64,000 bases of DNA from Agrypnia vestita (GCA_016648135.1 JADDOH010003942.1:1-64000); one strand, 5' to 3'. Shown: positions 12,385 to 24,470, numbered from the stretch's first letter. Notes: generated by a model not told the origin, from the letters alone. A program made the numbers and translations.

Positions 12385-12976
12385 GTTGTTGGATTACATT
12401 ATAAATTATTAATATACAATACTATGATTCCCCCGCACATAGATTATTGTTCCAGTATATTATTTATAAGCAACGAAGAAATGCTAAACAAACTACAAAT
12501 AGTACAAAACAGAGCGATGCGCATAATACTGAAGTGTAATAGGAAAACTAAAATAACAAAAATGTTGAATGCCCTAGGACTGGAAACTGTAAATCAAAGA
12601 ATAATATATAATGTAATAGTCTAAATATTTCAAATTAAACATGGATTAGTACCCAAATACTTTGATGACAGGATAAAGATGAATAAGGATTTTCATTCCT
12701 ACAATACAAGAGGAAGCGACAACATACCTAAGACTATCAAAGAAAATGAAAAACACCTCACAAAAATGTATGATGTATAAAGGTATAAAAATCTTCGATA
12801 GCCTAGCCTAGGAATTTCAAAACATGGAGAATATAAGGAGGTTTAAAAGGAAGTGCAAAAATGATATTATAAAAACTTTTAAATGATTAGATGGAATGCA
12901 ACATGTCCAAGTGAAATCATGTGTGCCCACACAACATTATGTGTGGAACTAAATTATTAAGATAAATAAATAAATC
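12385..12976 (+). pseudogene. Jockey-like LINE, 3' end of RT ORF
   Basis: The last ~75 codons of the ORF ending at 12624 match the thumb/C-terminal region of Jockey-type reverse transcriptases: KLLIYNTMIPPHIDYCSSIL, then LQIVQNRAMRIIL, then ALGLETVNQRIIYN. After the stop the same frame continues (LVPKYFDDRIKMN, YNTRGSDNIP) with further stops, so the copy is dead. A short 3' UTR ends in an (ATAA)n tail at 12961-12974. The catalytic palm is missing, as expected for a 5'-truncated insertion. The N-terminal part of the 197-codon ORF (12031 to about 12385) is not retrotransposon-like and is probably open by chance. Confidence 0.75.
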
Positions 12977-12997
12977 TTGGAGCCTTATCAATTAGAT

Positions 12998-13200
12998 ATA
13001 TTTGGGTTATGTCGGAGGATTTCAAGGATGCATCGGCGGAAGACTAGGGGTGCAGGGGCCAGGGGTGCACCGCTCACACCGGCGGGCGCCTGGCTGTCTG
13101 GCGCCGGTCCTGCCTCCCCCTTCCCCAAATTGTAGCATCCGAGGGGGGCGGGGTTACCAAGCGGTGAGGTTTAATGAAAATCTCATCGGCTGGTTAAAGG
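12998..13200. other. GC-rich patch of unknown origin
   Basis: G+C is far above the neighbourhood, with GCGGAAGACTAGGGGTGC, GGCGGGCGCCTGGC and GAGGGGGGCGGGG. The 73-codon ORF (13002-13223) has no motif. It starts just after the LINE tail, so it could be another transposon fragment. Confidence 0.3.
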
Positions 13201-13424
13201 TTATGATATTTTCAACATTGTGATGGCAAACCGATAATCAGGTTTACCTTTTATTATACGCGATGAAGCGAATTTTCTCGAGTTCTTTGACTGCTCTATG
13301 TGTTTGCCGATTCACTCTTCCAAAAATGGCACACATTAAAAAATATTTATATCAATCAAATAAAATATATGATGGCGGAAATACTGGATTGGTAAGGTCG
13401 ATAAAATAGTCTATGTAGCCATTT

Positions 13425-13850
13425 TGACACACCACTTTGCTTCGACTACATTCACACATTTTCTCATGCGTGTTCTACGATTTTAACAGGGTCATTCTCC
13501 AATATTTGTAGTATGTGATTATGTCAGGTATTTATCCCCTTCTATTTATCTCCCTTCTTCATTCCTTCCTTCCACTTCATTCCTACCTCATACATTCTAC
13601 ATGACTAAACCATCTCAGTGATCCTTTCTTTATTTGATTTACTACCACGCTGTAGCCAGCATTACATTTACTTATAATTTGTTCATTCTTCACTTTATCG
13701 ACCAAAGATTTTCCATACAAGTGCCTTATTGACTGCATTTCCACCGCATTCAGTCTACTTTAGTTATTTTTTTGCAATTTCCAGGCTTCACCCCCATATA
13801 TCAGATAAAACGGTCTTAAGGCTATCTTCAATATGGATAAAATAAAACCA
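13425..13850 (-). pseudogene. LINE family C, 3' part, copy 1
   Basis: The minus strand aligns with the same region of the copy at 42690-43790 (complements of TTTTGACACACCACTTTGC, CAGGGTCATTCTCCAATA, TTTATCGACCAAAGATTTTC and CACCGCATTCAGT). In that copy the region encodes the C-terminal half of a reverse transcriptase. Here every frame is broken. Confidence 0.65.
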
Positions 13851-13929
13851 AGATTTACTGTATCCATTTTGATAGGTGAAATATACTTCACCTCTCGATA
13901 TGGGATCGTGTCGGTCTCGGAACGCGAGT

Positions 13930-16475
13930 AGTATAATAAATGTATGTATTATTAAATTCATGTACCTGTAGTAAAAATGATTTTATTCCATCTATTTTGA
14001 AGATCATAATTAGTTATCCTTACAAAGCTGATGCTAATTCCATCAATAATATATCTTATTCCTGAAATTGAATAAACTGACTAGGTCTCGATATCACAGT
14101 GGTTTCAGTGGAGGTATTCATATATGTAGCTTCAGCCCTTATGTTCTGTTCTTATATCTAAGCACTTAAAAAGAAAAAAAGATTTACAGAGGTAAATCTT
14201 TAAGGCCTCCGATAGAACCGAATTAAGGCAACCTCGCAGTAGAGCCTTTGAAACCTGCTGAAATTTGATTAATTGGTTTATATATTTTAATCATTCAAAC
14301 ATCAAGTACATTTTATATGTTTTAAAAATCTTTTTCCGAATCATGTCCTACGATATCAGTTGCGGGAAAGTGGACCACCGCAACAAATTCAGCTTTTTTG
14401 AATCACACATTCTTATCCTTTTTTTTCTTCTCTCTCATAGAAAGCGAGTACCACGCCTATTAGATTATGAGGACTGACATTATAAATTAATATAAGTGTT
14501 TTTTTTATTCCTGGCATAACTCTTTCTAATTAAATACTATCCGATTTACAAACTAACTACTAAGTGAGTTTTGTTGTATTTTCATTCTAATTTTCATGGT
14601 TCGCGTTTTGGTTCCACAATTAGTTCCAATATGTTAGACTTGCTTAAAAGATTACTAAAAGCTTGTCAATTAAAAAAAAATTAAGAAAAGGTCGAACTAA
14701 AAAAAATAATTTCTTAGTAAAAAGTCATGCTTTGTTACAAAATTTCGTTTTTTTTTTAAGTGTCGGTTTGGAAAGAATTTTTTTATACTATAAATTACGC
14801 ATTGTTTACTAGGGGATTTATGTTTACTAGGGGAAAATGCATTAAAAATATTTCTAAAATATATTTGCCGAGGGGACAAATTTCCGCTGTACCCCAGTTC
14901 CCTAGCCTAAAGAAAGAGTTCAGTTCAACTGTGTATAATTGTATACTCTGTTATCAACACTAAAGTACACTTTAAATAAAGAAAATGTAACAAAATTACG
15001 AACTTCAAAAAATATATATTTATTATATCGACTTATTTGGAATGAGGTTATTCCAGAAATAAATATTGTTAGGTATACACGCGATAGAGTCATTGATACT
15101 GTAAATTGTATGTACGTTGTTGACATTTTGATATCGTTACTAATTTTTATTTTTTATTTTTTATGCTATTCAACATTTCCTCTTGTGTCTTATTTATATG
15201 TGAGTATTTTTTCCAATCCTTGTAATAGTACACATGTAAAATACCAAAGGTGAAATAAAAAGCGTCTTAAATCTTAATTAATGACGATTGTTTAACTACG
15301 TGTTAATTACATACGTAATTATAAATATTTTACTCAATAATGTGCGGTATTTATTTTTTAGAAATCTCCATTTAAATACATTATTTGATTAAAATACTCA
15401 AAAATAAAATTCCGAATAATAGACAGAAAGTTACAAATTTCAAAACTGTTTTTAAACTCGCTTTACTTTTCTTGTTAAAAAATAACTTTTTCCCCTCGCA
15501 TTTGTTGAAGTTTCCAGTTACAAGATTAAATAAACTTCAAAGAAAACATATCACGAAAACATTTTTTACCGTAACAGGTACAATTAAAAATAATTCGGGG
15601 CCCCATAAAGCCATGAATTGTGGTCGTCCCACGTAGCCCCAGACCACACCCACCAATCTTCCGAACACCTCGGAGACTCCGAAATTGATTTCCGATCACA
15701 CGTATCGGTAAACATTTGCCAAGTGATGGGAAAGCGAACACCAGCAGTGGAATTTTACTGAAACTGTACTGGAAATACACCGGGAATAATCAAAATTCAA
15801 ATTATCCACGTTCATTATTATTACATGTTTAACGAATGCCGCAGTCATGTTTTATTTTTTAAAGGGTAACGTAAAATCTCTGGGTAAGTTCTGTCATGTG
15901 TTATTCTTCAGATATTGGCTACTTAATTTTAATTGTCGGATAAATTTCTCCAACAAACAGCATTTTTTTCAGTAAATCTATATTCTCTCGACTCGAAAAA
16001 TTCTCCGCTCCTTACAAATTGTGTCACTGATTATTGATGAACTTAACGCGCCGGTATACTGACAGCTTTCAAAGTACCTATACTTGTAGCTATTGTATTA
16101 TTATATATATTTTATTTTATTTGAAACTTCTTGGAAAATACACATTGTAATTCAAATACATGTATGTTCAAATGTTTTTTCGTACCCTTTACTAACAGTT
16201 TCTCACAATAAAAAATAAGAAATTATGCGGGTTTTTGAAAAAAAATATTACTGAAATAATAGGTATTATAAAAAAATCTGTAAAAAAGTGCATCAAATGT
16301 GCTCCACGAGTAATAATAATCAAGTTAGTATATTTCGAAACAACTTTAAATGCAACAAAAATATTATAAAATAGACTGAAATTATGAAATATTTTATACG
16401 ACATTAGGATATTTAAGAAGTTTATATTTTGGTCCGAGAAGACCTAGTTCCGTGTAACTACTTTTGAACGAATTT
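13930..16475. other. AT-rich DNA, no gene recognised
   Basis: Several ORFs of 60-104 codons (for example 14939-15253 +) are AT-rich and carry no domain. A short direct repeat TTTACTAGGGGA occurs at about 14807 and 14823. A patch near 15595-15780 has higher G+C (GGGGCCCCATAAAGCC, CCAGACCACACCCACC), but nothing was identified there. Confidence 0.45.
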
Positions 16476-16479
16476 TTGA

Positions 16480-16905
16480 TAATACTGATGTATGAAAGCG
16501 AGGCCTGGAGTAGCTGAAAGAGGAACAAAATGCAGTGGAAATGAGATCACCCAGACGCATGTGCGATAAATCCATTTATGATAGAGTTATAAATGAACAA
16601 TTTAGGAAAAAATGTAAATGCTCAGACGATTTGGACATACTGAGATAATGAATGAAGAAAGAATGGTAAAAAAGATATATGTCGCAAGAGTTGATTGCGG
16701 ATCTAGAATGAAAGAGCGGCCGCGGAATACATGGCATGAGTAGATTAAGCGGAGTAAACAGATATTGGAAGATAATTCCGTTAGCAGCCCCAGCAATCGT
16801 CAAGCTTGCAAGCTAAGATGCATGAATGTGGATGAGACGAGAGTTATATGTCAGGACACATAACTTTCTGCCTACCCCGCGGGGAAACAGCGTGATGCTA
16901 AGTAA
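16480..16905 (+). pseudogene. LINE family C, 3' end, copy 2
   Basis: Plus-strand copy of the C-terminal region also seen at 42690-43200 (minus) and 24930-25085. Recognisable pieces are TGTATGAAAGCGAGGCCTGG (a YGSEAW-like motif), CGGAATACATGGCATGA (TWHD/E), AAGCTAAGATGCATGAATGT and TACCCCGCGGGGAAACAGCG, followed by a short TAAGTAAA tail. It contains frameshifts and stops. The 64- and 75-codon minus ORFs here are shadows. Confidence 0.7.
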
Positions 16906-16909
16906 ATAC

Positions 16910-17980
16910 TTTCATTTCAAAACTTATTAAAGTATGTACCTACATATCAATTCCCTGGTCTTCAACAAAATGTCAAAAACACAAACTTTCTAGGTCAAGA
17001 ATTTCTTGCAATTAAATTTTTCAATATATTCTATATAGTTCAAATAAAACATAAGATTTTATGTTTTAATGCATTTTTATATACCTACATAGAAAATAAC
17101 ACTTAAATAACACTATAAAAAATCTTTTTAACTTAATAGATGCTTACACAAGTTACATTTAATTTTTATAAAAAACGCCTACTCGTCATGAAACATTTAT
17201 TTGAACCCAAAACAAGTTAATTTATTTTTGAAAATGCTTTACCCGACTCATACGAGTAAAGTGTATTTCCTAAAAGGGCTTTATTTTTATTTCTAAAAAG
17301 ATTTTGTGGTTCTTTTCTATAAAAGACACCGCAATACGTTTGGCGTAAAGACGTTCTTATCAAAGGCATTGTCAAAACGTTTGTCTCGCTAAAAACAAAT
17401 AAATAAAGACAATTTTACGGGGGAAACAAACAGTTTCGATTGGGTTTGATCGAAGAAAACGTTGTTTTGTTCCATTCACTGTAAACATTCAAAATTGTAT
17501 GTGATTTGTGTGAATGTCTTGATATGTCATTAACCTCCATTTAAATTATATCTAGTATAACTAGATGGTTCAAATATTCATGTTTGCGGCATACATTTTT
17601 GTAAAATGATACGAGTACATTTAAGTAGTCTCCATTCTTGTATAAATATATTATATTTTAAATTAAACAATATCGAGCTTGTGCATCGCTCGCATCTGCG
17701 GCCTCACGCAGTGACAATGGCGCGTGTAACCTTGCCGAACCGTCCGCCTATGTTTTCTCTGGGAAACCATCGACAAACTTGGCGATCTGATCTCTTTGTC
17801 TATGTTGTGTGCAAATTATACGGGTAATTGATAATATCTCTGAAAAATCACGAGTTCGAATTCGCAAACTTTGTTATCAATAAATTTGTGTGCATATTGA
17901 TTTCTAATTTAAATGTTAGTTTTCCAATAAATAAGTAAACAAAAATACTTTTTCAAATTTTCAAAATAAGTTTATGGTGA
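16910..17980. other. AT-rich DNA, no gene recognised
   Basis: Nothing recognised. A slightly GC-richer piece at 17680-17790 (GCATCTGCGGCCTCACGC, CCGAACCGTCCGCC) lies in a 73-codon ORF (17606-17827) without a motif. Confidence 0.4.
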
Positions 17981-17987
17981 TTTATTA

Positions 17988-18345
17988 ATATATTTAATAA
18001 AAATGAACTTTATTTTCACCACCTTTTTATTAAAAAATATCAACATGTGTCAATGCCCATGGCCCCTTTGTCAGGATACAGTTGTATATTAACAAATCAA
18101 AAATCGATGCAATGACAGTCAAAATATAAAAATTACATAAAGGAAATTAATAATGATGAAATACCTACTAGCGTAATTTCCTATAAATAATTTTTATATT
18201 TTGATTGTCTATTCTTCGATTTTTGATTTTTAATTTATTAGTATACAATTTTATCCTGATGAAGAGACCGTGGACTCTGAAAGATGTTGATATTTTTCAA
18301 TACAAAAGTGGTGAAAACTAAGTTCATTTTTATTAATTATATTAT
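17988..18345. mobile_element. Foldback of two Penelope-like termini
   Basis: Two inverted arms of about 165 bp flank a spacer of about 20 bp near 18155-18175. Left-arm pieces (AATGAACTTTATTTTCACCA, AAAATATCAACATGTGTCA, ACATAAAGGAAATTA) are complemented on the right (TAATTTCCTATAAATAA, TGTTGATATTTTTCAAT, GTGGTGAAAACTAAGTTCAT). The right arm carries a hammerhead-like core: CTGATGA (18256-18262), a stem AGAG/CTCT, and GAAA (18279-18282). The left arm has a degenerate version on the minus strand. Paired inverted termini are a known feature of Penelope-like insertions. Confidence 0.65.
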
Positions 18346-18349
18346 ATAA

Positions 18350-19595
18350 ATAAAAATACGCCAAAAAAATTTTAGACTACTACTTAAATCCATGCACAAA
18401 TATTGGCGCACCTGGTTTTAAAGCGAACCAAGAAACACGTCATTGAAAAATTCATTTTTAGGTTATCGTGAATATGCTTTTGGAAAACCTTAAATCGTTT
18501 AAATGCTTATCGATGTTTGTTGGTTATTGATAATTTGAGATAATTCTAGCCGTACACGCTTTATTTTGACCTCTTCGTCCTGCCCATTCATAAATAATGC
18601 ATCCAATGTCCCACTAATACTGTTAGAAGCGTATCCAGCACGAATCGGCGATATATAATTTATTTACTAACCAAATGAGCTAATCTGTATCCACAATAAT
18701 ACTCCAGGATGCGCCAGATCCTAGTGTTAACGTTTAATCCTCAAAACGTGGTTTATCTCCCAAATTACATTACAGAGGATCAAATTATAATATTAAACGG
18801 TCACCAACATCAGATAACATCGCACCGATGTCATCGAAGATTATATTGTATATTGTAACCAGAAATAATACTGCAGCTGAGCTTACCGCAAATATAAAAG
18901 AGTAGGCCAAAGCAATACAACGCCGCAAGTGTATTACATGATATGTAAGGGAGAAGGGGCAACTTGAAAAGGGCTCATGCCTATTTTGTTTATGTTGATC
19001 ACCTTATATTTTATGCATCATTGTACCACTACTAGATTAGCGGGAGAAATAAATATTGCCTTGGGTCGTAAGGTACCTACTTTACGGTAATTTATGTTTC
19101 CAATCGGCATATCGTCGTTAATGAACCACTACGCAGCTAATTTTTAGCAGTCGATACACATCTTAACCACTCACTTACCCCGCATTTTAACCAACGTAGT
19201 CAGGATTTCCTCGGAATAAACGGCATTACCAATAATTTAGCGTAATTAAATTATTTTCTTTGTTCAAAGATAATAATTATTATACGTTAATAAAATGCAG
19301 CTAACATGAACAAATTTTTGTTTATTTTCATCGTGATCATTTTTTTTCTAAATCATTTAAATACATAATAAAGAAAGCTTTAAATACATTTGTTGACATG
19401 ACTTCTTTAAAGAATCTTCCCGGAAGTCTACTATTTTGTACCGGGGCGTGAGGGTGGTTGAATTTTTAAAGTGATTTAAGTATTATATTAGCGAATACCA
19501 CATTCCATTCACAAATTAAAATTTTGGCCACCGCACAATACCAGGTTCTGAAGAACAAAAGATTTTACCGTTCTATTCTCGCTTATTCGAAGAAT
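18350..19595. other. AT-rich DNA, no feature recognised
   Basis: No coding frame, RNA gene or terminal repeat recognised. Confidence 0.45.
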
Positions 19596-19599
19596 CTGC

Positions 19600-19740
19600 G
19601 AGATAAATCTAAATCTGCCTTGGAGATCCAAAACTGAAGAGAGCTGGCATAAGACCGAGATGAAGGGAGGAAGACTCCTGAGGAAACCAAGACCCACCAG
19701 GAGTTGTAGAGCCAATAGTGATTATGATGATTCTCGATGA
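19600..19740 (+). mobile_element. LINE 3' tail family D, copy 1
   Basis: Shares TCTGCCTTGGAG, AGAGAGCTGGCATAAGACCG-like, GAGGAAGACTC and CCAAGACCCACCAGGAGTTG with 24320-24470, and a minus-strand remnant at 49505-49560. It ends in TGATTATGATGATT, like LINE tails that end in (ATG)n. The 68-codon minus ORF here is a shadow. Confidence 0.6.
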
Positions 19741-19829
19741 TTAGATGTTGGCACTATTTTTTGTATATTTCAACAGATTAATTTATATAATTAATCTGGT
19801 GAATAATTATATAAATAATTATTAATTTA

Positions 19830-19966
19830 ATAATTTAACAAATATCTTTTCTATGTAAATTCTGTAATTTTTTGCTGTACTACTCTTTGGATTTTTTGTA
19901 TATATTATTATGTAAAAGGTAGTTCTGTGCCGTATATTGAAATAAATAAATAAATAAATAAGTGTT
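19830..19966 (+). repeat. (AATA)n-tailed segment, probable LINE 3' UTR
   Basis: An AT-rich stretch with TAAAAGGTAGTTCTGTGCCG runs into GAAATAAATAAATAAATAAA, the kind of tail left by non-LTR retrotransposition. No coding part remains. Confidence 0.4.
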
Positions 19967-19969
19967 TAT

Positions 19970-20395
19970 TTTTCAAAGAATTTCAATTAAAATTTCATGT
20001 TTTTGAAAATTTAGTAAGTTTCAAGTGTTATTTATTTTTTATATTTACTTTGAATATGAAAAAATAACACCTGTTTTCAAAAAATATTTTATTCTCCGTT
20101 CCAACCCTCTATCCTTTTCAACTAACGATTAATGAACAACCCCTGGAGTTTCCGCCAGAAACCACTTATCATGACACATCTTGTCAGGGCGGAAGTGTCC
20201 GAAGCCTGTTAGGAAAATGATTTTTCATTTGGTGTATTCGAAGGCGCGAACATTTATGTAAAAAGTAAAAATATTTTTCATATAATGCCGCATTCAGATT
20301 TTTTATTGATTTTTGATAAATTACCAAAGTACGTTGATAAACTTTGACCGGTGGCGGCGATCAATAAAAAAATTAATTTTCGAACAAAAGTGTTC
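19970..20395. other. AT-rich DNA, no feature recognised
   Basis: Nothing identified. It contains GTTTCCGCCAGAAACCACTT near 20148 but no gene. Confidence 0.4.
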
Positions 20396-20398
20396 AAA

Positions 20399-20905
20399 TC
20401 TATACCTTTAAAACTCAATATCTGTCTGTCTGTCTGTTCTCTGTACAAATCCACACCGTTTTTCCGATTTGATTAAAATTTTGCATATTTATACTTTATG
20501 ACCCGGCGAGTAACATAGGCAACATTTTTCCCCTATGATCTTACCTCTTCACCTCCCCCTGACATATTTTCGATGTAAATCTGTACCGTTTGACCGATCG
20601 GACTCAAAATTTGGAATCTTATTCTTAAAGTCTCGGTGGGTAACATGTGCGACATTTCCCCCCTACTATTTTAACCCTTCCTCTCCCCTGATATATTTTT
20701 AATGCAAATTTGTACCGTTTTACCGATCGGACACAATATTTGGAAACTTGTTCTTTAGGACCTGGCGAGAAATATATGCGACATTTCCCCCCTATTATTT
20801 TAAGCCTTCCCTTCTCCCTAATATATTTTCAATGCAAATCTGTACCGTTCGACCTATCGGACTCAAAATTTGGAAACTTATTTGTTAGGACCTGGCGGAT
20901 AACAA
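20399..20905 (+). mobile_element. Helitron-like element with ~130-bp tandem units
   Basis: It begins TCTATACCTTTAAAACTCAA, then TCTGTCTGTCTGTCTG. Four tandem units follow, each with an AAATCTGTACCGTTTGACCG-like core near 20445, 20575, 20705 and 20835, giving a period of about 130 bp. Each unit also holds GACTCAAAATTTGGAA, a GGACCTGGCGGG-like run and GCGACATTTCCCCCC. The same units form 25134-26012 and 44480-45175. The 3' hairpin and CTAG seen in those copies are missing, so this copy is 3'-truncated. The ORFs at 20710-21003 and on the minus strand are made by the repeat units. Confidence 0.65.
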
Positions 20906-21009
20906 AATTGAACAAGGGATTTGAACGGCAGATTGGGCGCTCTTCATCAAGAACGGATATTCGATCAGACTTGAATTCATTAAACCAACTACTCGGTCCT
21001 TGATAACGG

Positions 21010-22095
21010 CATGCAACTTCACGTTGATTTTCTCCCACGTCCTCCCATCCAAAAAAGTAATCGAAAAAATCACTGTCCGTAAACTACTCTATTCAAACTT
21101 TCCCAATATAAACAGTTATCAAAACAAAACAACGTATTAATCTGTCTGAAATTTTTGATGGGCGTCGTTCATAAAAAGGCGTTCATCTTTGGTATACAGA
21201 TTTTGCGTCAGTGGCGTCATCGTCAGTCACAGTCACAGTCATCATACAGCGCTCGTACTTTAATCAAGCACATTATCGAAGAACCAGGAATACACCATCA
21301 TCTAACTGTAAGTCAGGCGCGTGCAGTGGGAACATTGAAGCGTGACTTTTTTGTAAACGTATATTTTGGAATAAAAATAGAAATCAAATATTTATGCTAC
21401 AGATTTTTATGATAAATCAAAATATGAATGCTACGATAAAAATTGTGATAGAGATATAACGAAATATGTTATAATCCGATTTTTTTTCCAAATATATTAT
21501 TGGTTACGTAAAAGTCATGCCGCGATGTTCTCACTGCACGCCCTGCTGTAAGTGACCTATTGACACACCCAGTGCGGGCCCGAAAATAAGTTATAATATT
21601 TGAATTCTTTCACACCATAGATTGGAGGCTCTTTCTTTTCTTCTTCTAGAGGGAAGCCTACGTTGAATCATAGAAAAATCCCAATAATTTCAATAATATA
21701 ACGCACCATAAGTAAAAAATAAATAAAATAACACAATCATAAATCTCAAAGTTCTTTTTGAATGGCCAAAATAACATGATAATTTAGCACTGTTTGACGT
21801 TGAAAGTTCACGCAAAAACATCAGAGTCCAGTTTAAGATCCATTGGACTAAACATAAAATTCGTACCACGCCTATTTCCTATACTTTTAGTTATGAAAGT
21901 ACGCAGATTTTCTCATTTACTTTTTCTATTAAATGTAAGGATAACGTGACTTTTTTCATACAATAATTTAAAATAGCACACGGCATGATCTACTGATTTG
22001 ACGGTCCGATACGCTAAATATTCAAACAGAAGCATTTGCAAAGAATAAATCAAAGATCTAATGTTAGAGACATCTCATTTTCTCATCAACTAGTT
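21010..22095. other. AT-rich DNA, no gene recognised
   Basis: The 85-codon ORF at 21155-21412 has no domain. A short CAGTCACAGTCACAGTCA repeat at about 21223-21240 accounts for its QSQSQSS stretch. Confidence 0.4.
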
Positions 22096-22100
22096 AGTTA

Positions 22101-22274
22101 TACATAGATTTTTTGCAGCTGGTAATGAACCTCTATATTTTTTATAGTGGAGTAATAAGCAATATCCTTTTTAATTATGGTTTTTAATATGGTATCTGAT
22201 ATATGGTATATATTATGGTGGTTTAATTATAGTTTTTAATTATGATATCATTACCAGCTACAAAAATCTATGTA
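22101..22274. mobile_element. Small MITE, ~27-bp TIRs
   Basis: The left end TACATAGATTTTTTGCAGCT, then GGTAATGA, is complemented at the right end (TCATTACCAGCTACAAAAAT, then CTATGTA) with two differences. The interior is AT-rich and non-coding, with TTTTTAAT/TATGGT repeats. Confidence 0.7.
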
Positions 22275-22319
22275 CACTACGAAAAAAGACTACAGATGTC
22301 TCTAGCGCGGTCCATTCAA

Positions 22320-22480
22320 ATAAACGAAATATTCTCAGATTTGAACACATACAGAACTTTCAAAATTTAATAATGTGTGGATGTTCTTACAATGGAATTG
22401 GAGACGGTTGAGTTGTGTAGAGTAATTACTTAAGCCAGCTCATATGGTTGTAAACCCTGGCCCATCGTTTAAAAAACTTC
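22320..22480 (+). repeat. Dispersed repeat R-61, degenerate fragment
   Basis: AATGTGTGGATGTTCTTACA, ATTGGAGACGGTTGAGTTGT and GTAGAGTAATTACTTAAGCC resemble the middle of the repeat at 61640-61720. The match is weak. Confidence 0.3.
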
Positions 22481-22489
22481 TACAGACGT

Positions 22490-23530
22490 TTGTTATATTC
22501 ATAGAGTGAGACTTGTACAATTGATCGTTTTTGAATAGCACACACCACACGCGAAATATTACATTATTTTAACATAATATAACGCATCTATAACGCATGT
22601 TCAAATTTATCGGGGTGGAATTTTTTCATGCCACCTTAAGGCTTATGGGAGTTGAGTTGGTATGACACAAATACTTCCTTAAAAGTGAAAATCTTAGAAA
22701 CTCGTAAAACCCAATTCTTCTGTCTTGCCAAGTGACACAGCAAAAGAATAAATAAAAATTCAATGAAACATTCTATTTTAAGCGAGATAATAGCTCGATC
22801 ACCAGGGTTGCTCGTCTTCAATGATAGTTAATAATCAAAATGTATTAAATAATTATAATTACAGTAGTCCCCCGAAAAGCGCGCAATTAGCGAATATCGA
22901 GACTACATGCATATGTTTATGTTTATGATGATTTATATAACGCCGTTTTTGCGTAAAAGATGCTTTAAGGATACTTTACAGATGCAGTATACATAGAGTA
23001 ATGTGTTCCGAAATTTTATAATTTAATTTATAAAAAAGTAGTATAATTTTAACTAAACAACTTTGTATTAACCACTTAACTTGTAACCACAGTATACCCA
23101 GAACAGTAGTTTATCTCCGGCCTGTCGGCGAGTTATTAGCCTACTCTTGCATTGACGCTATGGTTATCACTTTACTCGTAGCGTCTGAGATTCCGACGCA
23201 CAAGGTAGACACGAAACCCGAATAAAATTCAATTTCTTTTAATTGTTCAAAAACTGATGTGCCGATTTTAATATTTATGTGGTCCTTTTCGAACTCTGCG
23301 AAAGACCTGCTCCATCCTCTCTATATTGGCAACAAAGTCATGAGTAAATTTCGATCTGTCGCATAATTTCTGTAATTAGTATACCTAGTTCCTGCACTTA
23401 AATTGCAAGAACTGCAAGCTGATTAACATCAACGTAGACTTTTAAAAACTCACAGTCTTTGTGATAATCAACAGACCTTTTTAGTAAAGCACCACAAACA
23501 TAAAACATTTTTTTTAGGAAGCGCATTTTT
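22490..23530. other. AT-rich DNA, no gene recognised
   Basis: No gene seen. The 61-codon minus ORF at 22636-22821 has no motif. Confidence 0.4.
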
Positions 23531-23534
23531 TTCT

Positions 23535-23690
23535 AAAGCGGCGGCTGCGAGCGCGAATGGCACCGAAGGCACGGCCCTTACTGCCGCCGCCTTGTGCCCC
23601 CATATTCTATGTCAATGTGTGCGTCACAGTGCGTGCGTACACGGCGCCGAGCACGCACGCACACATTCTAATGGGTAGCGGCCAGTTTGT
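23535..23690. other. GC-rich segment with hairpins
   Basis: GCGGCGGCTGCGAGCGCG and CCGCCGCC-type pieces are followed by AATGTGTGCGT ... ACGCACACATT, with an inner pair GTGCGTGCGT/ACGCACGCAC around GGCGCC. It could fold into a stable stem. It is probably the end of a transposon and is not coding. Confidence 0.4.
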
Positions 23691-23860
23691 ATGAAGACGT
23701 ATTACTGTTCTTAGTATACTGTGTTGTAACTCTACGTCTACCGGTTTCGATACCTCTTGTTTGCTAAAATAGTAATGGATAGTTAGTTTTCGTCCGTCCT
23801 GATGAAGATACAGATGTTACGAAACCGGTAGACGTAGAGTTACTAGTTAATTAGTTAATA
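23690..23860. mobile_element. Inverted pair of Penelope-like termini
   Basis: CTCTACGTCTACCGGTTTCG (from about 23733) and its complement CGAAACCGGTAGACGTAGAG (from about 23820) face each other about 70 bp apart. The plus-strand copy carries CTGATGA (23799-23805) and GAAAC (23821-23825), the two conserved pieces of a hammerhead core. The intervening stem is degenerate. Related ends lie at 31.8 and 58.4 kb. Confidence 0.6.
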
Positions 23861-24319
23861 CAAAGTTGTTTAATTAAAATAAAAAAGTTTTATATGCTAA
23901 TAATTATTTTAGTAGTATACATGATAGTATATTGATATTAATGTTTATTTTTTATAAAAGAAACAACATTGCATATTTCCGAAATATTTCGTAAATGTGT
24001 AAATATTTTTTTTTAAGATTTCCCACCCCTGTCAACATGTAGTCCTCTGTATTTCCCAACAAAGGCGTATTTCCTCCCTCGGTGGTTGAATCGGGAAAGT
24101 TTTTTAATATAAGCAATGCACAATGGGAAAACTCGGAAGACAGTAGAAGAGGGATAAAAAAAACCATGGGGAATTGTTATGTAAAATTCATAAGAGAGCA
24201 AAGAGATAATGTATCAGAAGAAGAAATAAAAGAAAATCTCGTGTCCCAGTTGTGGAGTGTGTTTTTAGGTTAAAGATATAAGTAAATTAATATACAATGT
24301 ATGTTTTTGAAAATTAAAA

Positions 24320-24470
24320 TGGAGCTACAACGTCCTCAAAGATATATCTGCCTTGGAGCTTCTGAACTGGAGGGAGCTAGCACTAAACCGAGATTAGTAG
24401 AGGAAGACTCTTGATGCGGCCAAGACCCACCAGGGGTTGTATAGCCAAGAGTTATGATGATGATGAGATG
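24320..24470 (+). mobile_element. LINE 3' tail family D, copy 2
   Basis: Shares ATCTGCCTTGGAGCTTCTGA-like, GGGAGCTAGCACTAAACCGA-like, GAGGAAGACTC and GACCCACCAGGGGTTGTA with 19600-19740, and ends TTATGATGATGATGAGATG. No coding portion is identifiable. Confidence 0.6.

Noticed and set aside
12031..12385. N-terminal part of the 197-codon ORF as a membrane protein
   Set aside because: The hydrophobic, T-rich translation is expected from AT-rich DNA; only the C-terminal part has homology, to a LINE.
14939..15253. 104-codon plus ORF as a gene
   Set aside because: AT-rich, overlapped by ORFs in other frames, with no domain or repeat evidence.
20710..21038. Overlapping ORFs on both strands near 20.8 kb
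   Set aside because: They are made by the ~130-bp Helitron-like units and have no motif.
23535..23690. CpG-island promoter
   Set aside because: The GC-rich sequence is dominated by simple inverted GTGCGTGC/GCACGCAC repeats and lies next to transposon ends.
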